From: Streptomyces sp. Tu 3180
GTDB taxonomy: Bacteria > Actinomycetota > Actinomycetes > Streptomycetales > Streptomycetaceae
Length of the DNA: 64,000 nt
NCBI RefSeq assembly: GCF_009852415.1
Contig: NZ_WOXS01000002.1
Span: 6,612,001 to 6,676,000 of the forward strand
Direction: 5' to 3'
Each line of letters starts with the position of its first letter. Position 1 is the stretch's first letter. The notes beneath the pieces were generated by a model. That model saw only the letters and a program-made list of their open reading frames with translations. It had not been told where the DNA came from and made no database searches. Shown piece after piece: positions 41,427 through 51,077 of this stretch. The position numbers were made by a program, and so were the translations under genes.

Positions 41427-42545
41427 ATGACGAAGACCAAGCGGAGCGTCACCCCGCCGGCCGGCGAGGTGCTCGGAGTCCGGGCCCTGAACCGCGCCAC
41501 CCTCGCACGGCAGCTCCTGCTGCGCCGCTCGCCGATGTCCGCCGAGGCGGCGGTCGCGCACCTGGTCGGGCTCCAGGCGCAGAACGTCAAGCCGCCGTAC
41601 CACGCGCTCGCCGCCCGGCTCGACGGCTTCACTCCCGAGGAGCTGTCCCGGCCGATGGCCGACCGCGCGGTCGTCCGCATCGTCACCCTGCGCTCGACCC
41701 TCCACACCCACACCGCCGACGACTGCCTCACCCTGCGGCCGTGGGTGCAGCCCGCCCGCGACCGCGAGCTCACCGGTTTCCGCAAGGGGCTCGCCGGCGT
41801 CGACCCGGACCGGCTTGCGGCCTTGGTCCGTGAGCTCGTCGAGGACGAGCCGCGCACCATGGGGCAGCTGCGCGAGGCCCTGCTGAAGGAGTGGCCCGAC
41901 GCCGACCCGCAGGCCCTGTCCGTCGCCGCCCGCTGCAGGCTCCCCCTGGTCCAGATCACCCCGCGCGGACTGTGGGGCCGCAGCGGCCAGGTCATGCTCA
42001 CCACCGCGGAGCACTGGCTGGGCCGCCCCGCCGGGCCCGCGCCCGAGCCCGACGGCATCGTGCTGCGCTACCTCGCCGCCTTCGGCCCGGCCTCCGTGAA
42101 GGACATGCAGGTCTGGGCCGGACTGACCCGGCTGCGCGAGGCCTTCGAACGCCTCCGGCCGCGGCTCGTCACCTTCCGCGACGCCGGGGGCGTCGAGCTC
42201 TTCGACCTCCCGGACGCCCCCCGGCCCGACCCGGACACCCCGGCGCCGCCGCGCTTCCTGCCCGAGTTCGACAACCTGCTCCTCTCCCACGCCGACCGCA
42301 CCCGCGTCGTGCCGCCCGAGTTCCGGGGCCGTTCCTGGCAGGGGAACACCGCCCACCGCGCCCTCCTCGTCGACGGCTTCCTGGCGGGCCTGTGGCGGCT
42401 GGAGGAGGGCGCCCTCGTCGTCGAGCCGTTCCGCGGGCTCGGCACGGCCCGGCGGGAGGAGGTCGCCGCCGAGGGGGAGCGGACGCTGCGCGTGCTGCAC
42501 CCGGACACGGCGTACGACGTCCGCTTCGGGACGGTGCGGGGGTAG
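41427..42545 (+). CDS. Winged-helix DNA glycosylase-like protein (AlkZ/YcaQ, HTH_42 family)
   Basis: The 372 residues match the HTH_42 family, which includes AlkZ and YcaQ, glycosylases that open DNA crosslinks or remove bulky alkyl-purines. VHL-LQAQN near residue 45-55 (GLQAQNVKPPY) is the catalytic Q-x-Q motif typical of YcaQ-like (AlkX) members; AlkZ proper has Q-x-D. Further conserved parts are RTLHTHTADD-like (STLHTHTADD), LLPEFDNLLLSHADR and VDGFLAGLW. Substrates are unknown. It is a single gene, with a terminator shared with the convergent protease gene. Confidence 0.8.
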   Translation: MTKTKRSVTPPAGEVLGVRALNRATLARQLLLRRSPMSAEAAVAHLVGLQAQNVKPPYHALAARLDGFTPEELSRPMADRAVVRIVTLRSTLHTHTADDCLTLRPWVQPARDRELTGFRKGLAGVDPDRLAALVRELVEDEPRTMGQLREALLKEWPDADPQALSVAARCRLPLVQITPRGLWGRSGQVMLTTAEHWLGRPAGPAPEPDGIVLRYLAAFGPASVKDMQVWAGLTRLREAFERLRPRLVTFRDAGGVELFDLPDAPRPDPDTPAPPRFLPEFDNLLLSHADRTRVVPPEFRGRSWQGNTAHRALLVDGFLAGLWRLEEGALVVEPFRGLGTARREEVAAEGERTLRVLHPDTAYDVRFGTVRG

Positions 42546-42555
42546 GGCGTGGAGA

Positions 42556-42596
42556 GGGGGCGTTGCGGGCTGCTCGTGGAAGCCCGCAACGCCCCC
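42556..42596. terminator. Bidirectional terminator
   Basis: A perfect 16-bp inverted repeat (GGGGGCGTTGCGGGCT at 42556-42571 and its complement at 42581-42596) with a 9-nt loop lies between the convergent glycosylase-like and protease genes. Confidence 0.85.
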
Positions 42597-42635
42597 TGGT
42601 CTGCTGCCTGAGGGGTGCTCAGGAACTGATGGGAC

Positions 42636-43427
42636 CTACGAGTTGACCTGGGCCGCGACCTGCCCGGAGAACGTGGTCAGCCGGGTGTACACGCCCGGGT
42701 AGCCGGCCGCCGCGCAGCCGTCCCCCCAGGAGGTGATCCCCGCCAGGCGGCCCCCGATGAGCAGCGGCCCGCCGCTGTCGCCCTGACAGGTGTCCACGCC
42801 GCCGGAGGTGTACCCGGCGCACACCATGTCGCTCTGCACGAACCGGGTGCCGTAGGAGGTGCGGCAGCCGGTGTCGGAGACGGTCGGCACGGTCGCGGTG
42901 CGCAGCTGGTTGGAGGAGCTGCCGCCCGAGGAGGTGGTGCCCCAGCCGAGGATGCGGGCGGTGGTGCCGGCCGCGTACACCGAGGTGTCCGTCGACGACA
43001 CGTACCCCACCGGGGTGTACGGCATCGACGCCGACAGCGTCAGCACCGCCACGTCGTCGCCCCGGGTGACGCTTCTGTAGTCGGGGTGGATCCAGATCCT
43101 GCTGACTCTCGCCACCGTGCCGTTGGTGCCGTTGAGGTAGGTGCGCCCGCCGACCACGCGCACGCTGCTCGTGGTCTCGCCGACCATGCAGTGCGCGGCC
43201 GTGACCACCTTGGTGGGCGACACCAGGGTGCCGCCGCAGAACTGGTTCTGCGAGGCGTCGGTGATCTGCATCATGAAGGGGTACGTGGACGTCGTGGTCG
43301 TCGTACCGCCGACGATCGGCTGGGGAGCGGCGGCGGCGGAGGGGGCGGCGAGCAGAGCGGTCGCGGCGGCGGCAGCGGTGGCCGCCGCGACGGCGGCGGC
43401 CTTCTTGGCGCGGGTGAGCCCGGGCAT
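42636..43427 (-). CDS. Secreted trypsin-like serine protease (S1 family)
   Basis: The 263 residues have a signal peptide (TRAKKAAAVAAATAAAAATALLAAPSAAAA), a very short pro-piece and a mature start at I38 (IVGG). The catalytic triad is H79 (TAAHC), D125 (DDVAVL) and S218 (GDSGGP). D212, six residues before the catalytic Ser, lines the S1 pocket and predicts cleavage after Arg or Lys. Six Cys fit the three disulfides of Streptomyces trypsins. The ATG at 43427 has GAGGAGA upstream; the frame is open further upstream without support. Extracellular; single gene with its own terminator. Confidence 0.93.
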   Translation of the reverse strand: MPGLTRAKKAAAVAAATAAAAATALLAAPSAAAAPQPIVGGTTTTTSTYPFMMQITDASQNQFCGGTLVSPTKVVTAAHCMVGETTSSVRVVGGRTYLNGTNGTVARVSRIWIHPDYRSVTRGDDVAVLTLSASMPYTPVGYVSSTDTSVYAAGTTARILGWGTTSSGGSSSNQLRTATVPTVSDTGCRTSYGTRFVQSDMVCAGYTSGGVDTCQGDSGGPLLIGGRLAGITSWGDGCAAAGYPGVYTRLTTFSGQVAAQVNS

Positions 43428-43623
43428 GGGTCTCCTCGTGGGTTGCCGGTGGGGGTCGCGCGGGGTGGGGTGGAGCACGAGGGCCTCGGGACCGGCCCCC
43501 GTGTGCCCGGCGAGCGGCACGGATTCACGCTACGAGCCGGAGCGCGGGCTCCCAATGAGGGAACCCCCTAAGGGAGTTGGGCAGGGAAAACCCTCGGTCC
43601 CGCCCCGCGCGGACCGCGGTCCG

Positions 43624-46434
43624 TCACGGCGCGCGGTGCCCCGCCGCCAGTCGGACGATGTCGACCCGGGAACGGATCCCCAGCTTGCGGTAGACCCGGG
43701 TGAGGGTCGCCTCGACGGTCTTCACGCTGATGAACAGGCGGCCGGCGATCTCCCGGTTGGTGGCGCCCTCCATCACCAGCGCGGCCACCTGCCGCTCCAT
43801 CGAGGCGAGCCCGTCCAGGACGGCCGGTACGGCGGCGGGCACGGTCGCCGCCGCCGAGGGGCCGGCGGCCACGGCCTCGTCCACCTGGCGCAGCCAGGGC
43901 AGCGCGCGGCAGCGCCGGAACAGCCGGGCGGCCTCCTCGTATCCGGCCGGTCCCGGCCCCCGGGCGCGCAGCCGGGCCAGCGCGAACGCCGCCCGCGCCT
44001 CCTCCAGGCCGTGGCCCAGCTTGCCGAATCGGTCCTGCGCCGCCACCAACTGCGCCTGTGCGGCCTGGTGTTCACCGCGCGCGGCGCGCACCAGCGCCTC
44101 GGCGCGGTCCAGCGCGGCCAGCACGCTCGCCCGGTCCAGGCGCAGCGCGTGCACCCGGGTGACGTCGATGAGTTCCTGCGCCTCGCCGGGCTCGCCGATC
44201 CGCACCAGCGCCTCGGCGAGATCGCCGTGCCAGCGGCCCCGCGCCGGGTCGCTGATGCCCATGGCGTGCTCCAGCTCCCGCACCCGGCGCAGCGAGCGGA
44301 CCGCGGCCGCCGCGTCCCCGGCGACCAACTGGGCGTAGCCGAGGGCGGCCAGGGCGAGGGAGAGGTACAACTGGTCGCCGTCCACCTCCGCGTGGTCCGC
44401 GGCCTCCCGGGCCAGGGCCAGCGCCCGGTCCACGTCCCCGCCCGAGGCCTCCGCGAAGGAGGCGAGCATGGCCGAGGCGCTCTCGCCGATCCCGGAGTCC
44501 CGGGCCAGCCGCAGGCTCTCACGGGTCAGGTCCAGGGCCCGGCCGCAGTGGCCGGAACGCAGTTCGGTGTCGGCGAGCATGCGCAGGAAGTGCACCTCGC
44601 TCTCGACCATGCCGCGCCGCCGTGCCTCCCGCAGCAGCGCGGTGACGGCCGTACGGGCCTCGGGCAGCCGGTCGCTCATGAGCAGCCAGCGGAACCTGGC
44701 CATGGCGGCGCCGTTGTGGTGGCAGGCCACGTCGGGGTCCTGGGGTTCCTGCAGGGCCCGCCGGATGGTGGCGGGGGCGTCCGGGTGGCCCATCAGGGTC
44801 TCGGTGGAGGCCTGGAAGGCGAGCGCCATCAGCTCGGTGCGCCGGTCCCCGGCCCGGGCGGCCAGCTCCGCGGCGTGCGCGGCCTCCTGACGGGCCTCGG
44901 CGAAGTCGCCGTCCACCACCACCTCGCGCCAGGCCAGCTGGTAGTGGACCAGGGCGAGCAGCCGGGGGTCGTCGCCGGCGTCGGCCAGCACCTGCGGGAA
45001 GACGGCGTCGACCTCGCCGAGCGCCTGCCCGGCCGCCTCGATGACCACCATCCAGGCCCGTACCCGCTCCGCCGGCACGGTGGCCCGGGTCAGCACCTCC
45101 CGGGCGATGTCCCGGGCGAGGTCGGCCTCTCCGGCGGTGATCGCGTCCTCGGCGGCCTGAAGCCGCCGCTCGTCCGGGCCCGGCACGCTGTCGGCCGGGG
45201 TGTGCCGGGCGGCGAGCAGCCCGAGCGAGGCGGCGACCGAGGGCGCCCCGCGGTCCCGGGCCAGCGCGGCGGCCCCGGCGAGCCGGGCGGCCACCTCCGG
45301 GTCGGTGCCGGTGGTCGCCAGGGCCAGGTGCCGGGCCCGCTCGATGGGGTCGGAGGCGGCCGTGGACAGCGCGGTGTGCACCGCCCGCCGCTCGTGCGCC
45401 GGGGCCTCCGCGTACAGGGCCGCCGAGATCAGCGGATGCGCGAAGCGCAGGGCAGGCTCCTCCGGATCCGTCGTCAGCAGCCCCAGGGCGGCGGCCTGCG
45501 CGGTCTCCGCCTCGGCGTCGTCCCGGCCGGCCGCGTGCAGCAGCGCCAGGGTGGGGCGGGCGCCCGCACTGGCCACCAGCAGGGTGCGGCGCGCGTCGTC
45601 CGACAGCATCTCCAGCCGGCTCAGCACCAGGGCCCGCAGCGAGGTCGGCACCGGCAGCGGATCGCCCGGGCGGGGACGGGCGGGGCTCTCGGCGAGGGCG
45701 CGGCCCAGCTCCAGGGCGAAGAGCGGGTTGCCGCCGCTGGTGCGGTGGATGTCACGGACCGTGGAGCGGGACAGGCCGGTGTAGCCGCGGTGGTCGAGCA
45801 GCGCCGACACCTGGGTGCGGGAGAACGGGCCCAGCCGCACGGCGAGCGTGTCCGGCGGGCAGGCGCGCAGATGACGGTCGTACTCCTGGCCCTCCGTGCG
45901 CACCGCGCACACCATCTGCACCGGGGCGTCGCCGAGCCGGCGGGCCGCGAAGCCGAGGAGCTCGGCGCTGGCCGAATCCAGCCACTGCAGGTCGTCGGCG
46001 ACGACGAGGACCGGGCCCTCGGCGGCCAGCGCGCGCAGCGTGGACAGCACCGCCAGGCGCAGCGCGAGCCCGTCCCGCTGGAGGGTGGACTCGCCGCGCC
46101 CGGTGAGCGCCGACTCCAGCGCGGTGCGCTGGGCGACGGGCAGCCGGGCGGAGACCTCGTCGAGGACCAGGCCGAACAGGTCGGCCAGCGCCAGGAACGG
46201 CAGATGGGATTCGGACTCCGTGGCGGAGCACCGCAACACCGTCCGCGCCGCGCCGGCGTTTTCCGCCGCAAGTGCCCGCAGCACGGTCGACTTTCCTATT
46301 CCGGCGGGCCCGTGGAGCAGCACGCTTCCACCGCGGGCGAGCTGCCCGCGCGCGTCGGAGAACAGCTCCTCCCGGCCGATGACCAGGTCGGGGCGGCACC
46401 TGGCAGGCTCCTTGAAGTCCCGGCGCACGGTCAC
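43624..46434 (-). CDS. Large ATP-binding LuxR-family regulator (LAL type)
   Basis: The 936 residues show an N-terminal AAA-type ATPase with Walker A GPAGIGKST (~42-50) and Walker B VLVVADDLQWLD. A long helical TPR-like middle follows, then a C-terminal LuxR helix-turn-helix (LASMERQVAALVMEGATNREIAGRLFISVKTVEATLTRVYRKLG). LAL proteins activate catabolic or antibiotic genes in response to ATP and a ligand. The target is unknown. The GTG at 46434 has GGAGGGGAGCG upstream, and the gap to the next gene is AT-rich (CCAATATTAGG, TTTAATTTCGG), as expected for its promoter. Confidence 0.9.
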   Translation of the reverse strand: MTVRRDFKEPARCRPDLVIGREELFSDARGQLARGGSVLLHGPAGIGKSTVLRALAAENAGAARTVLRCSATESESHLPFLALADLFGLVLDEVSARLPVAQRTALESALTGRGESTLQRDGLALRLAVLSTLRALAAEGPVLVVADDLQWLDSASAELLGFAARRLGDAPVQMVCAVRTEGQEYDRHLRACPPDTLAVRLGPFSRTQVSALLDHRGYTGLSRSTVRDIHRTSGGNPLFALELGRALAESPARPRPGDPLPVPTSLRALVLSRLEMLSDDARRTLLVASAGARPTLALLHAAGRDDAEAETAQAAALGLLTTDPEEPALRFAHPLISAALYAEAPAHERRAVHTALSTAASDPIERARHLALATTGTDPEVAARLAGAAALARDRGAPSVAASLGLLAARHTPADSVPGPDERRLQAAEDAITAGEADLARDIAREVLTRATVPAERVRAWMVVIEAAGQALGEVDAVFPQVLADAGDDPRLLALVHYQLAWREVVVDGDFAEARQEAAHAAELAARAGDRRTELMALAFQASTETLMGHPDAPATIRRALQEPQDPDVACHHNGAAMARFRWLLMSDRLPEARTAVTALLREARRRGMVESEVHFLRMLADTELRSGHCGRALDLTRESLRLARDSGIGESASAMLASFAEASGGDVDRALALAREAADHAEVDGDQLYLSLALAALGYAQLVAGDAAAAVRSLRRVRELEHAMGISDPARGRWHGDLAEALVRIGEPGEAQELIDVTRVHALRLDRASVLAALDRAEALVRAARGEHQAAQAQLVAAQDRFGKLGHGLEEARAAFALARLRARGPGPAGYEEAARLFRRCRALPWLRQVDEAVAAGPSAAATVPAAVPAVLDGLASMERQVAALVMEGATNREIAGRLFISVKTVEATLTRVYRKLGIRSRVDIVRLAAGHRAP

Positions 46435-46598
46435 CGCTCCCCTCCGTGTGGCGTGTCCCGGCCAATATTAGGCAACAGGCTCTTTAATTTCGGACGGACG
46501 GTGTGGTGAGGGAAATAACAGCGAGCCGGGCAACGGTAAATCCAAAGCCGCACTCACGGTACCCGTGGTAATGGCCAGTCCGGGAAAACGCCCCAAAC

Positions 46599-47450
46599 CT
46601 ACGGCAACCACCCCGCCCGGCGGGCCGCGACCACGGCCTGGCCACGGGTGTGCGCCCCCAGCTTGCGCATCGCCGAGCGCAGGTACCCCTTGACGGTCTC
46701 GGCCGTCACCCCGAGCTGCTCGGCGGCCACCGCGTTGGTCGCCCCGCCCGCCACACAGGCGAGCACGTCCACCTCACGGGGCGCGAGCCGCCCCCCGGTG
46801 GCCGGGGCGGCGCCGGCGGTGAGCAGGGCACACGCCTCGAGCAGCTCGGTCCGCAGGGCGGGGTCCGCGATGCGCGGGGCGAGCGCCCGCAGCGCCGCGT
46901 GCGCCTCCCGCACCTGCTCCCGGACGGCCCTGGACGCCGGGTCCGGCCCCGGGTCCGGCCCCGGACGGGCCGCGGCCAGCAGCTCACCCACCTCCTCGCG
47001 CACCACCAGGGTCTGCTCCACGTCCCGCGCCGCCTGCACCGCCAAGCCCAGCGTGCGGTCGCCGAGCGGCTGGGCCGAGCGCAGGGCGCCGTAGAGCACG
47101 CCGCGCACCCGCCGCCGCACCACCACCGGCACGGCGAGGACGGCGCGCAGGCCCTCGGCGGCGACGGGGGCGTCGTACTCGTGGCTGATCTGCCGCGAGA
47201 CGGAGTAGTCCGTCACCGCGCACGGCCGGGCGAGCGCCACCGCCCGGCCGCCGAGGCCGTTGCCGGAGGTCACCGCGAGCGAGCTCAGCGCGGGCGTCGC
47301 GGTGCCGCTCAGCTCACTGATCCGCACCCGCCGCCGCCCGGGCTCGACCAGACCGCCGAAGGCGACCGGCAGTCCGGTCGCGCGCCGCAGCCGGGCCAGC
47401 GCCCCACGGATCTCCACCGCGTCGGCCTCCCTCATCGGGTCAGCTGTCAC
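46599..47450 (-). CDS. GAF-LuxR type transcriptional regulator
   Basis: The 283 residues hold an N-terminal GAF-like sensor region (LPVAFGGLVEPGRRRVRISEL; GLGGRAVALARPCAVTDY; LRAVLAVPVVVRRRVRGVLYGALR). The C-terminal LuxR helix-turn-helix reads LAPREVDVLACVAGGATNAVAAEQLGVTAETVKGYLRSAMRKLG. It is divergent from two acyl-CoA ligase genes, with a short palindrome between, so it probably controls them; such regulators beside CoA ligases occur in aromatic-acid pathways. The GTG at 47450 has GGAGGGG 7 nt upstream. ATG at 47435 is an alternative without a site. Confidence 0.85.
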   Translation of the reverse strand: MTADPMREADAVEIRGALARLRRATGLPVAFGGLVEPGRRRVRISELSGTATPALSSLAVTSGNGLGGRAVALARPCAVTDYSVSRQISHEYDAPVAAEGLRAVLAVPVVVRRRVRGVLYGALRSAQPLGDRTLGLAVQAARDVEQTLVVREEVGELLAAARPGPDPGPDPASRAVREQVREAHAALRALAPRIADPALRTELLEACALLTAGAAPATGGRLAPREVDVLACVAGGATNAVAAEQLGVTAETVKGYLRSAMRKLGAHTRGQAVVAARRAGWLP

Positions 47451-47486
47451 CTGTCCGCCCCTCCACCGCGACTCCTGTACGGGCGC

Positions 47487-47504
47487 ACCCCCCCGTTCGG
47501 GGGT
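47487..47504. promoter_or_regulatory. Palindrome between the LuxR regulator and acyl-CoA ligase operon
   Basis: ACCCCC-CCGTTC-GGGGGT is a perfect 6-6-6 inverted repeat in the 129-bp divergent promoter region, 37 bp from the regulator start and 75 bp from the ligase start. It is a candidate binding site for the LuxR-type regulator. Confidence 0.5.
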
Positions 47505-47579
47505 AGTGAGACCTGCATCACGGATTACACGATGACGACGAGCCGCCCGGCAATGGTCCGGGAAGAGCGAGGAGGACAG

Positions 47580-49253
47580 ATGACGACGGCGACGGACGAG
47601 TTCCGCAGGGCCCGGGACTTCCTGCTGGAACACCGTGAGGACTACGCCACGGCCTACCGGGGCTTCGCCTGGCCGAGGCCCGAGCGGTTCAACTGGGCGC
47701 TCGACTGGTTCGACGTGGTCGCGGACGGCAACGACCGCACCGCCCTGCACCTCGTCGAGGAGGACGGCGGCGAGACCCGGCTGTCCTTCGCCGCGCTGGC
47801 GCGCCGCTCCGACCAGGTCGCCAACTGGCTGCGGCAGCGGGGCGTGACCGCCGAGGACCGGGTGCTGGTGATGCTGGGCAACCAGGCCGAGCTGTGGGAG
47901 ACCGCCCTGGCCGCGATGAAGCTGCGCGCCGTGGTCATCCCGGCCACCCCGCTGCTCGGGCCGGCCGATCTGCGCGACCGCGTCGACCGGGGCCGGGTCC
48001 GGCACGTGATCGTGCGTGCCGCGGACACCGCGAAGTTCGACGAGGTGCCCGGCGACTACACCCGCATCGCGGTCGGGGAGGGGGCCGGCGAGAGCTGGCT
48101 GCCCTACGCGGACGCGTACGGCGCCGCCGAGCACTTCGCGCCCGACGGGCCCACCCTCGCCGACGACCCCCTGATGCTGTACTTCACCTCGGGCACCACC
48201 GCCCGGCCCAAGCTGGTCGAACACACCCACACGTCGTACCCGGTCGGGCACCTGGCCACCATGTACTGGATCGGCCTGAAACCCGGCGACGTGCACCTGA
48301 ACATCTCCTCGCCCGGCTGGGCCAAGCACGCCTGGTCCAACCTCTTCGCCCCGTGGAACGCCGAGGCGACCGTCTTCCTGCACAACTACACCCGCTTCGA
48401 CGCCGCCCGGCTGATGACCGAGATGGACCGGGCCGGCGTCACCTCCTTCTGCGCCCCGCCGACCGTGTGGCGCATGCTCATCCAGGCCGACCTGGCCCAG
48501 CTGCGCACCCCGCCCCGCGAGGTCGTCGCCGCGGGGGAGCCGCTCAACCCCGAGGTCATCGAGCAGGTCCGGCGGGCCTGGGGCGTGACCGTCCGGGACG
48601 GCTTCGGCCAGACCGAGACCGCCGTGCAGGTCGCCAACAGCCCCGGACAGGTCCTCAAGACCGGCTCCATGGGCCGCCCCAGCCCCGGCTACCGCGTCGT
48701 GCTGCTCGACCCGGTCACCGGCGCGCCCGGCGCCGACGAGGGCGAGATCGCGCTGGACCTCGCCGAGCGCCCGGTCGGCCTGATGACCGGGTACCACGGC
48801 GACCCCGACCGCACGGCGGAGGCGATGGCCGGCGGCTACTACCGCACCGGCGACATCGGCTCCCGGGACGAGGACGGCTACCTCACCTACGTCGGGCGCG
48901 CGGACGACGTCTTCAAGGCCTCCGACTACAAGATCAGCCCGTTCGAGCTGGAGAGCGCCCTGCTGGAGCACGAGGCGGTCGCCGAGGCGGCCGTCGTGCC
49001 GGCCCCGGACGAGCTGCGTCTGGCCGTGCCCAAGGCGTACGTCGTGCTCGCGGAGGGCTGGGAGCCGGGCCCCGACGCCGCGAAGGTGCTCTTCGAGCAC
49101 TCCCGCGGGGTGCTCGCCCCCTACAAGCGGATCCGCCGCCTGGAGTTCGGCGAGCTCCCCAAGACCGTCTCCGGCAAGATCCGCCGCATCGAACTGCGCG
49201 AGGCCACGGCCGCCGGTTCCGTGAACGAGTACCGCGAGGAGGACTTCCGATGA
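47580..49253 (+). CDS. Acyl-CoA ligase (AMP-binding, benzoate/2-aminobenzoate-CoA ligase-like)
   Basis: It activates a carboxylic acid with ATP and CoA through an acyl-AMP. The 557 residues carry the phosphate loop LYFTSGTTARPKLVEHTH, the A5 motif DGFGQTETAVQV, the hinge-domain motifs YYRTGDIGSRDEDGYLTYVGRADDVFKASDYKI, and the C-terminal KTVSGKIRRIELR with the catalytic Lys. VKASDYKISPFELE and the N-terminal FNWALDWFD resemble medium-chain or aromatic acyl-CoA ligases. GAGGAGGACAG precedes the ATG. It is the first gene of a two-gene operon. Confidence 0.88.
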   Translation: MTTATDEFRRARDFLLEHREDYATAYRGFAWPRPERFNWALDWFDVVADGNDRTALHLVEEDGGETRLSFAALARRSDQVANWLRQRGVTAEDRVLVMLGNQAELWETALAAMKLRAVVIPATPLLGPADLRDRVDRGRVRHVIVRAADTAKFDEVPGDYTRIAVGEGAGESWLPYADAYGAAEHFAPDGPTLADDPLMLYFTSGTTARPKLVEHTHTSYPVGHLATMYWIGLKPGDVHLNISSPGWAKHAWSNLFAPWNAEATVFLHNYTRFDAARLMTEMDRAGVTSFCAPPTVWRMLIQADLAQLRTPPREVVAAGEPLNPEVIEQVRRAWGVTVRDGFGQTETAVQVANSPGQVLKTGSMGRPSPGYRVVLLDPVTGAPGADEGEIALDLAERPVGLMTGYHGDPDRTAEAMAGGYYRTGDIGSRDEDGYLTYVGRADDVFKASDYKISPFELESALLEHEAVAEAAVVPAPDELRLAVPKAYVVLAEGWEPGPDAAKVLFEHSRGVLAPYKRIRRLEFGELPKTVSGKIRRIELREATAAGSVNEYREEDFR

Positions 49254-50863
49254 CCGCACGGGCCTCGTACAGCCACGGCACGAGCACGACCCCGCTGCTC
49301 GGCGACACCATCGGCGCCAACCTGGACCGGGCGGTCGCCGCGTGGCCCGACCGCGAGGCGCTGGTCGACGTGGCCTCCGGACGGCGCTGGACCTACGCCG
49401 AGTTCGGCGCCGCCGTCGACGAGGTGGCCCGCGGACTGCTGGCGAAGGGCGTGGTGAAGGGCGACCGGGTCGGCATCTGGGCGGTCAACTGCCCCGAGTG
49501 GGTCCTGGTGCAGTACGCCACCGCCCGCATCGGCGTCATCATGGTCAACATCAACCCGGCCTACCGCGCGCACGAGCTGGAGTACGTGCTCGAGCAGGCC
49601 GGGATCTCCGTGCTGGTCTCCTCGCTCGCCCACAAGGGCAGCGACTACCGGGCGCTGGTGGACCAGGTGCGCGGGAAGTGCCCGGAGCTGCGGGAGACCG
49701 TCTTCATCGGCGACCCCTCCTGGGACGCGCTGACCGCGGGCGCGGCCTCCGTGCCGCGGGAGCGGGTCGAGGCGATCGCCGCCGGCCTGAGCTGCGACGA
49801 CCCGGTCAACATCCAGTACACCTCGGGCACCACCGGCTTCCCCAAGGGCGCCACGCTCTCCCACCACAACATCCTCAACAACGGCTACTGGGTGGGCCGC
49901 ACCATCGGCTACACCGAGCAGGACCGGGTCTGCCTGCCGGTGCCCTTCTACCACTGCTTCGGCATGGTGATGGGCAATCTGGCCGCCACCTCCCACGGAG
50001 CCTGCATCGTCGTCCCGGCGCCCTCCTTCGACCCGGAGGCCACCCTGGAGGCCGTCCAGCGGGAGCGCTGCACCTCGCTCTACGGCGTGCCCACCATGTT
50101 CATCGCCGAGCTGAACCTCCCCGGCTTCGCGTCCTACGACCTCACCTCCCTGCGCACCGGCATCATGGCGGGCTCGCCGTGCCCGGTGGAGGTGATGAAG
50201 CGCGTCGTCGCCGAGATGCACATGGAGCAGGTCTCCATCTGCTACGGCATGACCGAGACCTCCCCCGTGTCGCTGCAGACGCGGATGGACGACGACATGG
50301 AGCACCGCACCGGCACCGTCGGCCGGGTCCTGCCGCACATCGAGGTCAAGGTCGTCGACCCGGCCACCGGGGTGACCCGGCCGCGCGGCGCCGCCGGGGA
50401 GCTGTGCACCCGCGGCTACAGCGTGATGCTCGGCTACTGGAACGAGCCCGAGAAGACCGCCGAGGCCGTCGACCCGGCCGGCTGGATGCACACCGGGGAC
50501 CTCGCGGTGATGCGCGAGGACGGGTACGTGGAGATCGTCGGCCGCATCAAGGACATGATCATCCGGGGCGGGGAGAACATCTACCCGCGCGAGATCGAGG
50601 AGTTCCTCTACGCCCACCCGGGGGTCGCGGACGTCCAGGTCGTCGGCGTCCCGCACGAGCGCTACGGCGAGGAGGTCCTCGCCTGCGTCGTCCCGCGCGA
50701 CCCGGCCGACCCGCTCACCCTGGAGGACCTGCGCGCCTTCTGCCGGGACCGGCTGGCCCACTACAAGATCCCGACCAGGCTCGAGCTCCTGGACGCCTTC
50801 CCGATGACGGTGTCCGGGAAGGTGCGCAAGGTGGAACTGCGGGAGCGGTACGCGGCCGGCTGA
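49250..50863 (+). CDS. Acyl-CoA ligase (fatty-acid type, AMP-binding)
   Basis: The 537 residues show IQYTSGTTGFPKGATLSHHN (ATP loop), ICYGMTETSPVS, GWMHTGDLAVMREDGYVEIVGRIKDMIIRGGENIYPREIE and the C-terminal MTVSGKVRKVELRE with the catalytic Lys. This set is typical of FadD-like fatty acyl-CoA synthetases. The ATG overlaps the preceding ligase by 4 nt, so both are made together. The two ligases are only distantly alike, so they probably use different acids of one pathway, or one is a backup. Confidence 0.9.
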   Translation: MTARASYSHGTSTTPLLGDTIGANLDRAVAAWPDREALVDVASGRRWTYAEFGAAVDEVARGLLAKGVVKGDRVGIWAVNCPEWVLVQYATARIGVIMVNINPAYRAHELEYVLEQAGISVLVSSLAHKGSDYRALVDQVRGKCPELRETVFIGDPSWDALTAGAASVPRERVEAIAAGLSCDDPVNIQYTSGTTGFPKGATLSHHNILNNGYWVGRTIGYTEQDRVCLPVPFYHCFGMVMGNLAATSHGACIVVPAPSFDPEATLEAVQRERCTSLYGVPTMFIAELNLPGFASYDLTSLRTGIMAGSPCPVEVMKRVVAEMHMEQVSICYGMTETSPVSLQTRMDDDMEHRTGTVGRVLPHIEVKVVDPATGVTRPRGAAGELCTRGYSVMLGYWNEPEKTAEAVDPAGWMHTGDLAVMREDGYVEIVGRIKDMIIRGGENIYPREIEEFLYAHPGVADVQVVGVPHERYGEEVLACVVPRDPADPLTLEDLRAFCRDRLAHYKIPTRLELLDAFPMTVSGKVRKVELRERYAAG

Positions 50864-51077
50864 CCCCGCTCCGGGGACGCCGGCCCGCACGGGGCGCCGC
50901 GGCCGGCCGCCCCTTCGGACCGGCCCCGACGGGACGGCGGCGAGCGCCACGGAGCCGGGGGACGTGCTCGCGCACGGCACCGGGGGGACCGGGCTCCCCG
51001 GCCACGGGGCCGGACCACCGCTCGGTCGGGGCCGCGGACCGGGCAAGCCGGGAAGCCCCGCTCGCGTGCGCGTGCGG

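Noticed and set aside
43141-46509. A 1122-codon plus-strand frame opposite the LAL regulator
   Set aside because: Arg/Gln/Gly-rich shadow frame. The LAL protein has Walker and HTH motifs on the other strand.
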